From assembly GCA_017441825.1 (NCBI GenBank), contig JAFRVD010000037.1:1-47787 (forward strand): DNA of 47,787 nucleotides, written 5' to 3'. The first letter of the stretch is position 1; the number at the start of each line of letters is the position of its first letter. Origin of the DNA: Lachnospiraceae bacterium (GTDB taxonomy: Bacteria; Bacillota; Clostridia; Lachnospirales; Lachnospiraceae). The position numbers and the translations under genes are program-made. Below are positions 26,199-34,281 of this stretch, piece after piece. The notes beneath the pieces are model-generated. The model saw nothing but the letters and a program-made list of their open reading frames with translations. It was not told the DNA's origin and did no database searches.

Positions 26199-27743
26199 AT
26201 GATGAAGAAATTACTGGCTCTTCTTCTTGCAGCTCTCATGATCGTCGGCACGCTGGCTGCCTGCGGGAATACGGAAAGCGGCAGTGAAGGAACCAAAGCG
26301 GACACGGATACCCAGTCGGAAGAAAAGGACGAGGAACCGGCAGGGGAAGAAGCCGAGGCTGATACGGAAGCTCCTTCAGGCGACGTACAGCACCTGATCC
26401 TGACGCTTGTGAACTACAGCAATCAGTATCCGGACATCGATGCTGTGGCAGCGGCCATCAGTGAGATCACCCGCAAGACCATCGGCGTAGAAGTCGAGAT
26501 CCAGATGTCCGACTTCGCTTCCTATAAGCAGAATATTACGCTTGCGCTTTCCGGCGGTGAACAGCTCGACCTGATCTACTGCGGCCTGATCGGCTACAGC
26601 ACCATCGCACAGCAGGGATATCTCACCGATTTCAACGAGAACGACCTGCTTCAGACCTACGGCCAGGGCATTATCGACAAGGTCGGTATGGAAAATCTTG
26701 AGGCCTGTGCAGTGGGCGGCGTCATCTACGGCGCACCCAGTATCAATGACTGGGCTGTCGGCCACGGCTGCTATGCGGTTCGTGAAGACTTCCTTGCGGA
26801 AGCCGGCTATGAAGACGACGGCTCCGATATCAAGCATGTAACGCAGGAAGAAGTGGATGAATGGCTCGCAAAGATCCACGACCTCCATCCCGAAGTTGAG
26901 ACCTACCGTGCGACCGGCACCTTCTGCAGCCAGTTCCTGGACGTTGCCCAGATCGGCGACGACTGGTTCGGCGTACTCCTGGATTATGGTAAAGAGCCCG
27001 AGGTCGTAAACCTTTTCACCTCTGACACTTACCTTGAGAACATCATGATCTTCCGGAATTACTATCTGAACGGCTGGACCAGCAAGGACGCCGCAACAGA
27101 TACCACGTCAGTTACCACGCTCATGCAGAGCGATGCGCTGGCAGCATACAACACCGGCGGCAAGCCCGGCATCCGTGCTCAGGAGAGCCGTATCTCGAAG
27201 CCCGTCGTGATCTTCCAGACCAAGAAGGACCTCAAGAGAAACCTTTCCGGTTCCTGGGGCATTCCCTACACCGCTGTAGATCCTGCGGCTTCCATGAAGC
27301 TTCTCAACGAACTGTACACAAATCCCGAGATCGCAAACCTTCTGGCTTACGGTATTGAAGGACAGCACTACAATCTGGTCGACGGCCAGGTCGAGCTGGT
27401 GGAAAACCCCGGCTACACCACCCTCATCTGGGATCAGCCGAACGAGACCATCATCTACACCACTACGGCAAACGACCCCGACGTCTGGGAGCGCACGCTG
27501 GAGTTCAACGCAAACGCTGAAAGCTCTGTTGCCTCCGGCTTCACCTTCGACCCGACTCCTGTTGCAGATCAGATCTCTGCCTGCCAGAACGTGTACGAAG
27601 AATACCAGAAGAGCCTGGAATACGGCCTTGTCGATCCGGAACCGACCATCGAGGAGATGAACGACCGTCTGATCGCGACCGGCCTGCAGGACATCATCGA
27701 TGAAAAGCAGCGCCAGCTGGACGAGTGGCTTGCTAACAAATAA
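26199..27743 (+). CDS. Sugar ABC transporter substrate-binding lipoprotein (importer 2)
   Basis: A 514-residue secreted lipoprotein. The signal peptide MMKKLLALLLAALMIVGTLAAC has lipobox LAAC (Cys22), followed by an acidic, low-complexity linker to about residue 65 and then the binding domain. AGGAGGG precedes the ATG. It belongs with the two permeases on the other side of the two-component genes, which makes the cluster permeases - kinase/regulator - binding protein with control in the middle. No consensus promoter stands out in 26071-26198, which fits activator control. A terminator follows. Confidence 0.92.
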   Translation: MMKKLLALLLAALMIVGTLAACGNTESGSEGTKADTDTQSEEKDEEPAGEEAEADTEAPSGDVQHLILTLVNYSNQYPDIDAVAAAISEITRKTIGVEVEIQMSDFASYKQNITLALSGGEQLDLIYCGLIGYSTIAQQGYLTDFNENDLLQTYGQGIIDKVGMENLEACAVGGVIYGAPSINDWAVGHGCYAVREDFLAEAGYEDDGSDIKHVTQEEVDEWLAKIHDLHPEVETYRATGTFCSQFLDVAQIGDDWFGVLLDYGKEPEVVNLFTSDTYLENIMIFRNYYLNGWTSKDAATDTTSVTTLMQSDALAAYNTGGKPGIRAQESRISKPVVIFQTKKDLKRNLSGSWGIPYTAVDPAASMKLLNELYTNPEIANLLAYGIEGQHYNLVDGQVELVENPGYTTLIWDQPNETIIYTTTANDPDVWERTLEFNANAESSVASGFTFDPTPVADQISACQNVYEEYQKSLEYGLVDPEPTIEEMNDRLIATGLQDIIDEKQRQLDEWLANK

Positions 27744-27784
27744 TCTGACCGGTACTTTACGTACCGCAGCCATATACCCTTTCA

Positions 27785-27821
27785 GAGCCGGCAGGGATGA
27801 TTCCCTGCCGGTTCTCTTTTT
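27785..27821 (+). terminator. Rho-independent terminator of the binding-protein gene
   Basis: 13-base arms at 27785-27797 and 27802-27814 (core CCGGCAGGGA / TCCCTGCCGG) are followed by TCTTTTTA. Confidence 0.85.
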
Positions 27822-27855
27822 ACGGCAGGAGAAGCTCTATGGACCGCCCTGTCTG

Positions 27856-27884
27856 TTGTACATCCGCCTTCATCATGCTATACT
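27856..27884 (+). promoter_or_regulatory. Predicted promoter of the hydroxyacid dehydrogenase gene
   Basis: TTGTAC (27856-27861) and TATACT (27879-27884) are 17 bases apart. Confidence 0.6.
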
Positions 27885-27917
27885 GTTTTCAATTCCAAAA
27901 ACCAAAGGAGCACGTTT

Positions 27918-28898
27918 ATGGACCGTCGATTGTTTTTATGTGAGACCAGGCAGAACCTCCTGAACGCCTATACGGATGAGCAGCGCGCCGGGAGCCTTAT
28001 GCTCACGAATAAAGAATTTCTTGCAGGGCCTCCCCTTCCGAAGACCGAGGCCGTGTTCTCCAGTTGGGGAATGCCGGCGCTCACCGAAGAACAGATCGCA
28101 GAAAAGCTTCCGAACCTCCGCTATGTATTCTACGCCGCAGGCACCGTCCAGGCCTTTGCCCGGCCTTTCCTCGCGAAGGGCGTCCGCGTCTTTTCCGCCT
28201 GGGCCGCCAATGCCGTGCCGGTCGCGGAATTCACGCTGGCAGAGATCCTCCTCGCGAATAAAGGCTTTTTCCAGCTGGACCGCCGCTACCGTACGGAGGG
28301 CTTCCGGAATGCGGCCGCTTATGCGGACCATTTTGAAGGGAATTATCACAATAAGGTCGGTCTTTTGGGCGCAGGCATGGTGGGAAAGAAGGTGATCGAA
28401 AACCTGAAGCCGTACGATATTGCGATCGACGTCTTTGATCCCTTCCTCCCGGATGAAACCGCAGAGGCGCTGGGCGTCCGGAAGACGAGCCTCGAGGACA
28501 TCTTCGAAAACTGCCCGATCATCTCGAACCATCTCGCGAATAACAAAGAGACTGTGGGCATGCTGGACTATCGGCTGTTCTCGCTCATGTCCCCGTATGC
28601 GGTCTTCATCAACACCGGCCGGAACGCGCAGGTGGTGGTCCCGGACCTGATTCGCGCCATGAAAGAGGAACCCGGCCGTACCGCGCTTTTAGACGTCACG
28701 GATCCGGAGGAGCCGCTCCCCGCGGGGCATCCCCTGTGGTCCGTCCCGAACGTCGTGATCACGCCGCACCGCGCCGGGTCGCAGCGCAAAGAGATCCTGC
28801 GGATGGGCGCTTACATGATGGACGAATACCGGAGGGTTACGGAAGGCCGGGCGCCGCTCTATGAAGTGAGCATGGATATGCTCCGGACGATGGCCTGA
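27918..28898 (+). CDS. D-2-hydroxyacid dehydrogenase family protein
   Basis: A 326-residue NAD(P)-dependent oxidoreductase. The nucleotide-binding fold has LLGAGMVGKKV near residue 150 (GxGxxG) with an Asp about 20 residues later (DVFDPF). The catalytic set of the family is visible: Arg in INTGRNAQVV near 236, Glu in DPEEPLP near 263, and His in VITPHRAGS near 281. The family reduces 2-keto acids or oxidises hydroxyacids; this branch often appears in sugar loci with unknown sugar-acid substrates. AAAGGAG precedes the ATG. The DUF2264 gene follows after 85 bases without a terminator, so the two may be one transcript. Confidence 0.85.
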   Translation: MDRRLFLCETRQNLLNAYTDEQRAGSLMLTNKEFLAGPPLPKTEAVFSSWGMPALTEEQIAEKLPNLRYVFYAAGTVQAFARPFLAKGVRVFSAWAANAVPVAEFTLAEILLANKGFFQLDRRYRTEGFRNAAAYADHFEGNYHNKVGLLGAGMVGKKVIENLKPYDIAIDVFDPFLPDETAEALGVRKTSLEDIFENCPIISNHLANNKETVGMLDYRLFSLMSPYAVFINTGRNAQVVVPDLIRAMKEEPGRTALLDVTDPEEPLPAGHPLWSVPNVVITPHRAGSQRKEILRMGAYMMDEYRRVTEGRAPLYEVSMDMLRTMA

Positions 28899-28983
28899 GA
28901 AATGCTTCGGACGACAGCGCAGGAAAAGCTTCGAAGAGAGACCTTTTGAAAATGCGGAAAACTGACAGAAAAAGAGGGAAACA

Positions 28984-30117
28984 ATGACTGTACGAAATGA
29001 ATGGCTTCAGGCGATGATCACGATCACAAAGCCTGTGCTTCTCCATATGGCGGACGGGACGCTTAAGCAAGCAATGCCGCTTTACGGCAGCGACCTCTCG
29101 GGGAAAGAGCGCTGTACGTATCTGGAAGCGCTCGGAAGGACGGTCTGCGGGATCGCCCCGTGGCTCGAACTCGGGGGTTTATCCGGCGAAGAAAAAGTAC
29201 TTCAGGAGGAATTCCGGGAGCTTACCCGAAAGGCGATTATACGGGCCGTGGATCCGGAGGACCCGGCAGCCCTGAATTTTTCGGAGGATCACCAGCCTAT
29301 CGTCGATGCAGCCTTCCTCGCAGAAGGCATCCTCCGGGCGCCCAAGGAGCTCTGGGACCGTTTCTCCGCGGAGGAGCAGGCCATGATCTGCCGCGCCATG
29401 GAGGCGACCCGGACCCGCAAGCCCTACCCCTCCAACTGGCTCCTGTTCAGCGCCATGATCGAAGCGCTGCTGCACCATGCCGGCGTCTTCTGGGACCCGA
29501 TGCGCGTGGACTACGCGTTCCGCCAGCTCGATCAGTGGTACCTGGGCGACGGCGTCTACAGCGACGGCGCGCACTACGCCTGGGATTACTACAACAGCTT
29601 TGTGATCCATCCGATGCTCGTCGATCTCTCGAACGAATTCATCGGGACATCGCCGGACTGGGACGAAATGATCCCGGCGTTTAATAAGCGGGCCTCCCGG
29701 TATGCGGCGCACCTCGAGCGCATGATCATGCCTGACGGAAAATATCCCGTGATCGGCAGGTCCAGCGCCTACCGGCTGGGCGTCTTCCACGGGCTGGCCC
29801 AGTGTGCGCTTCTTCATATGCTTCCCAACGGCCTCTGTGAAGCCTCTGTCCGCTCTGCGATGACGGCGGCCCTCCGAAACATGCTGCAATATCCGATCAC
29901 AGATGAAAACGGGTGGCTCCGGATCGGCATCAGCGGGAACCAGCCCGGGATCGGCGAAGGATACATCTCTACCGGTTCACTGTACCTCATAAGCTTTTTC
30001 TTCCTGCCTCTCGGGCTTTCGGGGGAGTCAGGCTTCTGGACGGCTCCGGACGAGCCATTCACGCAGGAGAAGATCTGGAACGGCATGGACGTCGGCGCGG
30101 ACCATGCGTGTAATTAA
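28984..30117 (+). CDS. DUF2264 family protein
   Basis: A 377-residue protein whose N-terminal segments (GKERCTYLEALGRTVCGIAPWLE near residue 39; PYPSNWLLFSAMIEALLHHAG near 138, given in part; YSDGAHYAWDYYNSFVIHPML near 194, given in part) are characteristic of DUF2264, an (alpha/alpha)-barrel-like family near unsaturated glycuronyl hydrolases and lyases. No signal peptide is seen. Many family members are longer because of a C-terminal domain that is absent here. The enzymatic activity is unknown; a glycoside hydrolase or lyase acting on an oligosaccharide is likely from the fold and neighbours. GAGGG precedes the ATG. Confidence 0.75.
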   Translation: MTVRNEWLQAMITITKPVLLHMADGTLKQAMPLYGSDLSGKERCTYLEALGRTVCGIAPWLELGGLSGEEKVLQEEFRELTRKAIIRAVDPEDPAALNFSEDHQPIVDAAFLAEGILRAPKELWDRFSAEEQAMICRAMEATRTRKPYPSNWLLFSAMIEALLHHAGVFWDPMRVDYAFRQLDQWYLGDGVYSDGAHYAWDYYNSFVIHPMLVDLSNEFIGTSPDWDEMIPAFNKRASRYAAHLERMIMPDGKYPVIGRSSAYRLGVFHGLAQCALLHMLPNGLCEASVRSAMTAALRNMLQYPITDENGWLRIGISGNQPGIGEGYISTGSLYLISFFFLPLGLSGESGFWTAPDEPFTQEKIWNGMDVGADHACN

Positions 30118-30151
30118 ATAAAACTGAATCAACATAATCTGATAAAAACGG

Positions 30152-30180
30152 TTGCCCCGTTATCTCCGCTGTGATATAAT
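30152..30180 (+). promoter_or_regulatory. Predicted promoter of the diguanylate cyclase gene
   Basis: TTGCCC (30152-30157) and TATAAT (30175-30180) are 17 bases apart. Confidence 0.65.
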
Positions 30181-30222
30181 CAATTTTATGGTATTGATTT
30201 TTGTCAATTTGGAGAAGGGCAC

Positions 30223-31596
30223 ATGAAAAAGAAAGAAAAATCCAGAGTATGGGATATACCTGCAAACGCGATCATAACGCCCATAGAGATCCTGCTTGCG
30301 GTCCTGCTGTTATTTATCATCATACTCGTGTTTGAGGTCAACCGCTCCAGCAACGAACTGGCCGATCTCACGGAAAGGTCCGGCGTATACCAGAAAGAGG
30401 TCATGGATCTGAACGCGGACTCCAGTACGCTGGCTGAAACGTCTGTAAACTTTATTCAGTCGCCGGTCGATGGAGAAGGCTCGCCGATAGTCGGTCCGTT
30501 AAAGGCCTATGCGAAAGAGCTGGGCATGGGCCGGCTCGCGAAGGACATTGCGGAGCGTTTCCAAAGCTATGACGTGAGCGATGAGGTCAAAAGCAACATA
30601 AGTAACGCCGCAGGGATAGCAGAAACAATGCTGGAACTGCAGAATCACGCTCTCGCGCTCGTCCGTTCCGTCTACACGCTTCCGCCCATCCCGGAGCTCG
30701 ATATCATCCCGGACGTTCCGCTCACTGAAGAAGAACAGGCCATGTCGGAAGAAGCCCGTATAGGTCTCGCGAAAAGCCTGGTCCTGAATGGTGAGTTTTC
30801 CCAGATGAAATACCACATTGCCGAAAACGTGAACGCTTCCATCGGTATCCTTCAGCAATCCTTCTCTGAACGTTCAGCGGAAATCAAGCAGCACGTCGGC
30901 ATCCTGCGTTCCGGGCTTTGGGCCGTGATCATTGCGATCATCGTCATTCTGTTTTTCGGGACCACCCTGATTCGTCTGACGCTGGTCAACCCGCTAAGGA
31001 AGCATGCCGAAGAGATCGCCGCAGATCAGAACATGACCGAGAACAACGGTGTCCGCGAGATGCGGGTACTGGTCAACGCCTACAACGCGCTGCTGACCCG
31101 CCGCGCCAGGCTGGAAACCATCCTGCGCTCCGCCGCAGAGACAGACGCGCTGACCGGACTGCAGAACCGGTACAGCCTGGAGCAGAACATACTGGACTCC
31201 GGTGAAGACAGAAGCTCCATGGCGGTTATCGTGTTCGACGTGAACTTCCTGAAGGAGACCAATGACTCAAAAGGGCACCTGGCAGGAGACAGGCTGCTCT
31301 GTACTTCAGGCCGGTGTATCTGCGAATGCTTCGGCACGGAAGACGGAACCAACTGTTACCGTGTGGGCGGCGATGAATTCTTTGCCGTGCTCAGGGGCTG
31401 CACCGAAAAGGAAGTCAAGGCACGTCTTGCCCGCTTCAAAGAAGCGCTCTCCCGTGAAAACATCAGCATTGCAGTAGGCTACGCCTTTGCAGAGGAAGGC
31501 AGCGAAGACGCCTTCAATATGCTGACCCTCGAAGCGGACAGATACATGTACGAAAACAAGAAAGAGATCCATGCGGCTCACGGATACGCTTCCTGA
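30223..31596 (+). CDS. Membrane-bound diguanylate cyclase (GGDEF)
   Basis: A 457-residue protein with two transmembrane helices (about 15-38 and 229-252) flanking an extracellular, mostly helical sensor of about 190 residues. The cytoplasmic part carries DALTGLQNRYSLEQ near residue 308 and the intact active-site GGDEF at about 382-386 (RVGGDEFF), so it should make cyclic di-GMP from GTP. The usual inhibitory RxxD site before GGDEF is not present. Glu- and Asp-containing ends around the sensor hint at a four-helix sensor, but the ligand is unknown. It has its own promoter and ends at a bidirectional terminator, so it is a single-gene unit at the edge of the sugar region. Confidence 0.92.
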   Translation: MKKKEKSRVWDIPANAIITPIEILLAVLLLFIIILVFEVNRSSNELADLTERSGVYQKEVMDLNADSSTLAETSVNFIQSPVDGEGSPIVGPLKAYAKELGMGRLAKDIAERFQSYDVSDEVKSNISNAAGIAETMLELQNHALALVRSVYTLPPIPELDIIPDVPLTEEEQAMSEEARIGLAKSLVLNGEFSQMKYHIAENVNASIGILQQSFSERSAEIKQHVGILRSGLWAVIIAIIVILFFGTTLIRLTLVNPLRKHAEEIAADQNMTENNGVREMRVLVNAYNALLTRRARLETILRSAAETDALTGLQNRYSLEQNILDSGEDRSSMAVIVFDVNFLKETNDSKGHLAGDRLLCTSGRCICECFGTEDGTNCYRVGGDEFFAVLRGCTEKEVKARLARFKEALSRENISIAVGYAFAEEGSEDAFNMLTLEADRYMYENKKEIHAAHGYAS

Positions 31597-31621
31597 GGAA
31601 TTAACGGATCACTGCAGATAC

Positions 31622-31652
31622 AAAAAAGGGGAGCCCGAAGGCTCCCTTTTTT
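31622..31652. terminator. Bidirectional terminator between GGDEF and metallophosphoesterase genes
   Basis: A-run, GGGAGCC-CGAA-GGCTCCC, T-run. It serves both convergent genes. Confidence 0.9.
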
Positions 31653-31675
31653 CACGTCTGTCAGCTGCCGGACTG

Positions 31676-32422
31676 TCAGTCCAGCACCTTATACGGCTTC
31701 CAGCGCAGGAAATCGCCGGAAACAAGGCTGTACGTCCTCCCCCGGTATTCCCCGTGGATACTGTCATAGAACCGGCTCTCTCCGTGGCAGTGGGCATAGA
31801 TGACCTGCTCCGCGCCGTACTCTTCCGCCATGTCCGTGAAGCCGCTGCGCTTCTCCAGAATATTAGTGGGCGGGTAATGCAGGAACATAATGAACTTTTG
31901 ATACCCGTCCTTCTTCGCAAGCTCAAAGGATTTCCAAAGCCTCTCGAGCTCCCTCTCAACCAGCTTTTTCGCACGCTCCTCTTCACTTTCGTCCCAGCCT
32001 ACTATCCTTCCGCGGCCGTCCAGATAGTACGGACCTTCAAAAGTGAAGCCTTTCGTACCTACAAGCGCATAATCCTGATACGTCTCATAGCTGTCCTGCA
32101 GAAACGTAAGCCTCGGCCTGAAAAGCTCGTTCAGCTGCCCGGTCTTCTTCACGTCCCAGAACATGTCGTGGTTGCCGCGTGTCAGGATCTTCCTGCCCGG
32201 GAGCCCCTCAATATACTGAAGATCCAGCTCACATTCCGAAAGATTCTTTCCCCAGCTGTGGTCTCCCACAAGCACCAGGGTATCCTCATCCTTCACCGTA
32301 TTCCGGCAATTATTCTTCAGCTTCTCCTCATGGTTCTTCCACACCCTGCCGTGAAGCTGGCCCGGTGCCTTCAGGATGGACTGATAATGGAGATGGAGGT
32401 CACCGATGGCATACAGACTCAT
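31676..32422 (-). CDS. Calcineurin-type metallophosphoesterase
   Basis: A 248-residue phosphoesterase with the family's metal motifs in order: GDLHLH (residues 7-12), LVGDHSWG (51-58, where GD is followed by His rather than the commoner LxD), RGNHD (about 81), FLHYPP (about 181) and YAHCHG (about 211). Two metals would be bound at the active site. Length and motif spacing match small cytosolic phosphoesterases of unknown substrate. AAAGGAG lies ten bases before the ATG. It follows the kinase gene on the same strand after 48 bases and could be the last gene of that operon. Confidence 0.88.
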   Translation of the reverse strand: MSLYAIGDLHLHYQSILKAPGQLHGRVWKNHEEKLKNNCRNTVKDEDTLVLVGDHSWGKNLSECELDLQYIEGLPGRKILTRGNHDMFWDVKKTGQLNELFRPRLTFLQDSYETYQDYALVGTKGFTFEGPYYLDGRGRIVGWDESEEERAKKLVERELERLWKSFELAKKDGYQKFIMFLHYPPTNILEKRSGFTDMAEEYGAEQVIYAHCHGESRFYDSIHGEYRGRTYSLVSGDFLRWKPYKVLD

Positions 32423-32470
32423 AATAGCTTAACTCCTTTGTTTTCTCTCCCCCGGCCGGGTCGCGAAGTT

Positions 32471-33457
32471 TCACAGCGAACCCAGAACACGTCTGATCTC
32501 CGCTTCATTCTCATAAAGACACCGGATCCTGTTCACAGTATTTCTCGCTTCAGACTTTCCCATTTCCCTTTCTTTTTCATCGACGGCGTCTGAAAGCGCC
32601 CTGCCCAGATTGTATTCGAGCCACTCGAGCCATGTATAAGCCAGCCCGAACACCTTGGGGTAGTCCCTGAAGTCATTGTCGTACGCCTTAAGATACCCGT
32701 TGAAAAACGCCTTAACCAGTCCCGGGTCGAGTCTGCAGATCGTTATGCCGGACCACTGAAGCGAGAGCTGCAGGACGTGCGACACAGGATTTCCGTACTT
32801 CAGGCATTCGAGGTCGATCACGGCCGGCTGTCCGTTTTCCCACATGACGTTTTTCGGATCCATATCCTCGTCCGAAATACAGACGATATCCGGCAGGCGC
32901 TTTCTTGCCTTGTTCAGCTCTCTCTCAGCATACGGGAGCAGCTCTTCATTCTCTGAAAGAAGCGACCATAGGTCCGGGTCCGAAGCCTCAGCGTTCCGTA
33001 TATACTGTCCGAAATCGATGCGGCTTTCTTCTGTCTCGTCCTTCTCTCCGGTCTTTGGGGCAAGCGCATGCATCCTGCCGAGGATGTTCCCTGCAATAAA
33101 GCACTGCTCTCCGGTGATATGGTACCAGTCGGTCATACGTCCGTCATGCCAGTCAAAAATGTAGAAGAAATCCCCCTCATAATACTGCCTCTTCCTGCCC
33201 GTAAGCCGAAGTGCCGGGACGATCGGGATCCCGGCCCCTTCAATAATGCTTTCAAGCTTTTCCGCCTCATCATAATTTGAGATAGCGTCAGGCCTTTTCA
33301 TGATGAGCGGGTTCAGGTGCTTGACAGCGTATGCTTTCCCTCCGGCATAAACCTTGTACATCCTGTGCAGGAAGCCGCCGGAAACAGGCTCGACGGGCCG
33401 CTCCACGTTCCCGAGGCCGAGCTCTAAAAACATATTTCCGATCTTCTGCCCGATCAT
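32471..33457 (-). CDS. CotS/choline-kinase-like phosphotransferase (APH fold)
   Basis: A 328-residue protein with the aminoglycoside-phosphotransferase/kinase fold. An N-terminal lobe has AYAVKHLNP with the likely ATP-binding Lys near residue 44. The catalytic loop reads SDEDMDPKNVMW near 197 and the metal loop AVIDLECLKYGNP near 212. The loop has Asp-Pro-Lys-Asn where typical members have His-Pro-Gly-Asn, so it is an outlier but keeps the catalytic Asp and Asn. The substrate is unknown. It overlaps the alpha/beta hydrolase gene by four bases (ATGA) and belongs to the CoA-transferase operon. Confidence 0.8.
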   Translation of the reverse strand: MIGQKIGNMFLELGLGNVERPVEPVSGGFLHRMYKVYAGGKAYAVKHLNPLIMKRPDAISNYDEAEKLESIIEGAGIPIVPALRLTGRKRQYYEGDFFYIFDWHDGRMTDWYHITGEQCFIAGNILGRMHALAPKTGEKDETEESRIDFGQYIRNAEASDPDLWSLLSENEELLPYAERELNKARKRLPDIVCISDEDMDPKNVMWENGQPAVIDLECLKYGNPVSHVLQLSLQWSGITICRLDPGLVKAFFNGYLKAYDNDFRDYPKVFGLAYTWLEWLEYNLGRALSDAVDEKEREMGKSEARNTVNRIRCLYENEAEIRRVLGSL

Positions 33458-34281
33458 ACCGACCCTCCTGTCCGCGGGTCCAGGAAGCGCATGATGCGTT
33501 CCCTGTAATCCGGGGCAACGTCATAGGCGGCATGCCCGCAGCCCTCATAGAGAAACAGCTCGCAGTCAGGGCTACCTAAGAGGCGGGATGCGATCTCCTC
33601 CGAGGCTTCAGCGCCAAGTACCCGGTCGTCCCGGTCGCCGATGACCAGCACGGGGCAGGAGATCCCGGGAAGCTCGTCAAGGACGTTGTGTCCCTGAATA
33701 CCCTTCGCGAGAACGATAAAGCGCGAAAGCTCTTCATTCGTGACGGTCTTCGCCATATCAATAAATAAGTCCCGCAACGCTTCAAAGAGCGCCTTCGGAT
33801 ACAGTGCTTTTCCAATCGTTAAGCACAGTTCCTCTGTCCTCTTTTCCTCGGCCAGCCGGATCCATTCCGCTATTCCCTGGTACTGCTTCTCTGTAATACG
33901 GGCCGTCGTAGACCCGAGCACCAGCTTTTTCACAAGCTCCGGGTGGCCGATCGCGAGCTTCATGGCGGCCATGCCGCCCATCGACGCCCCGAAAAGGTTT
34001 ACCTCTTTCAGGCCGAGGGTCTCGAGCACTTCCGCAGTGTCCTCCGCCATTTCATTGATGGAGTAGGTCTCCGGAAGGTCCTTCCTCGGGTCGAACACAT
34101 AAATCGTATATTGCTCCGCCATGTCCTGATAGGCTGCCGCTACGGCATCCGCAGACTTCGTCACGCTCTTCAGGCTCAGGCCCGGCAGGATCACGAAGAC
34201 CTCCTGTCCTTCGCCAAAGCGGAAATATTCCATGGAGACCCGGCCGGTCTCCGCGGTTTCGATCCTGATGCTCTGTTTCAT
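33454..34281 (-). CDS. Alpha/beta hydrolase
   Basis: A 275-residue hydrolase with oxyanion-region VFVILPGLSLKS near residue 29, nucleophile elbow LFGASMGGMAA near 97 (Ser in GASMG), acid Asp in VIGDRDDRVLG near 214, and catalytic His in GCGHAAYDVAP near 247. The set is complete. It overlaps genes on both sides by four bases, so it is co-translated with the CoA-transferase and the kinase. Sequence does not show whether it is an esterase, thioesterase or C-C hydrolase. The partner CoA-transferase makes a small acyl thioester or ester plausible. Confidence 0.85.
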   Translation of the reverse strand: MKQSIRIETAETGRVSMEYFRFGEGQEVFVILPGLSLKSVTKSADAVAAAYQDMAEQYTIYVFDPRKDLPETYSINEMAEDTAEVLETLGLKEVNLFGASMGGMAAMKLAIGHPELVKKLVLGSTTARITEKQYQGIAEWIRLAEEKRTEELCLTIGKALYPKALFEALRDLFIDMAKTVTNEELSRFIVLAKGIQGHNVLDELPGISCPVLVIGDRDDRVLGAEASEEIASRLLGSPDCELFLYEGCGHAAYDVAPDYRERIMRFLDPRTGGSV

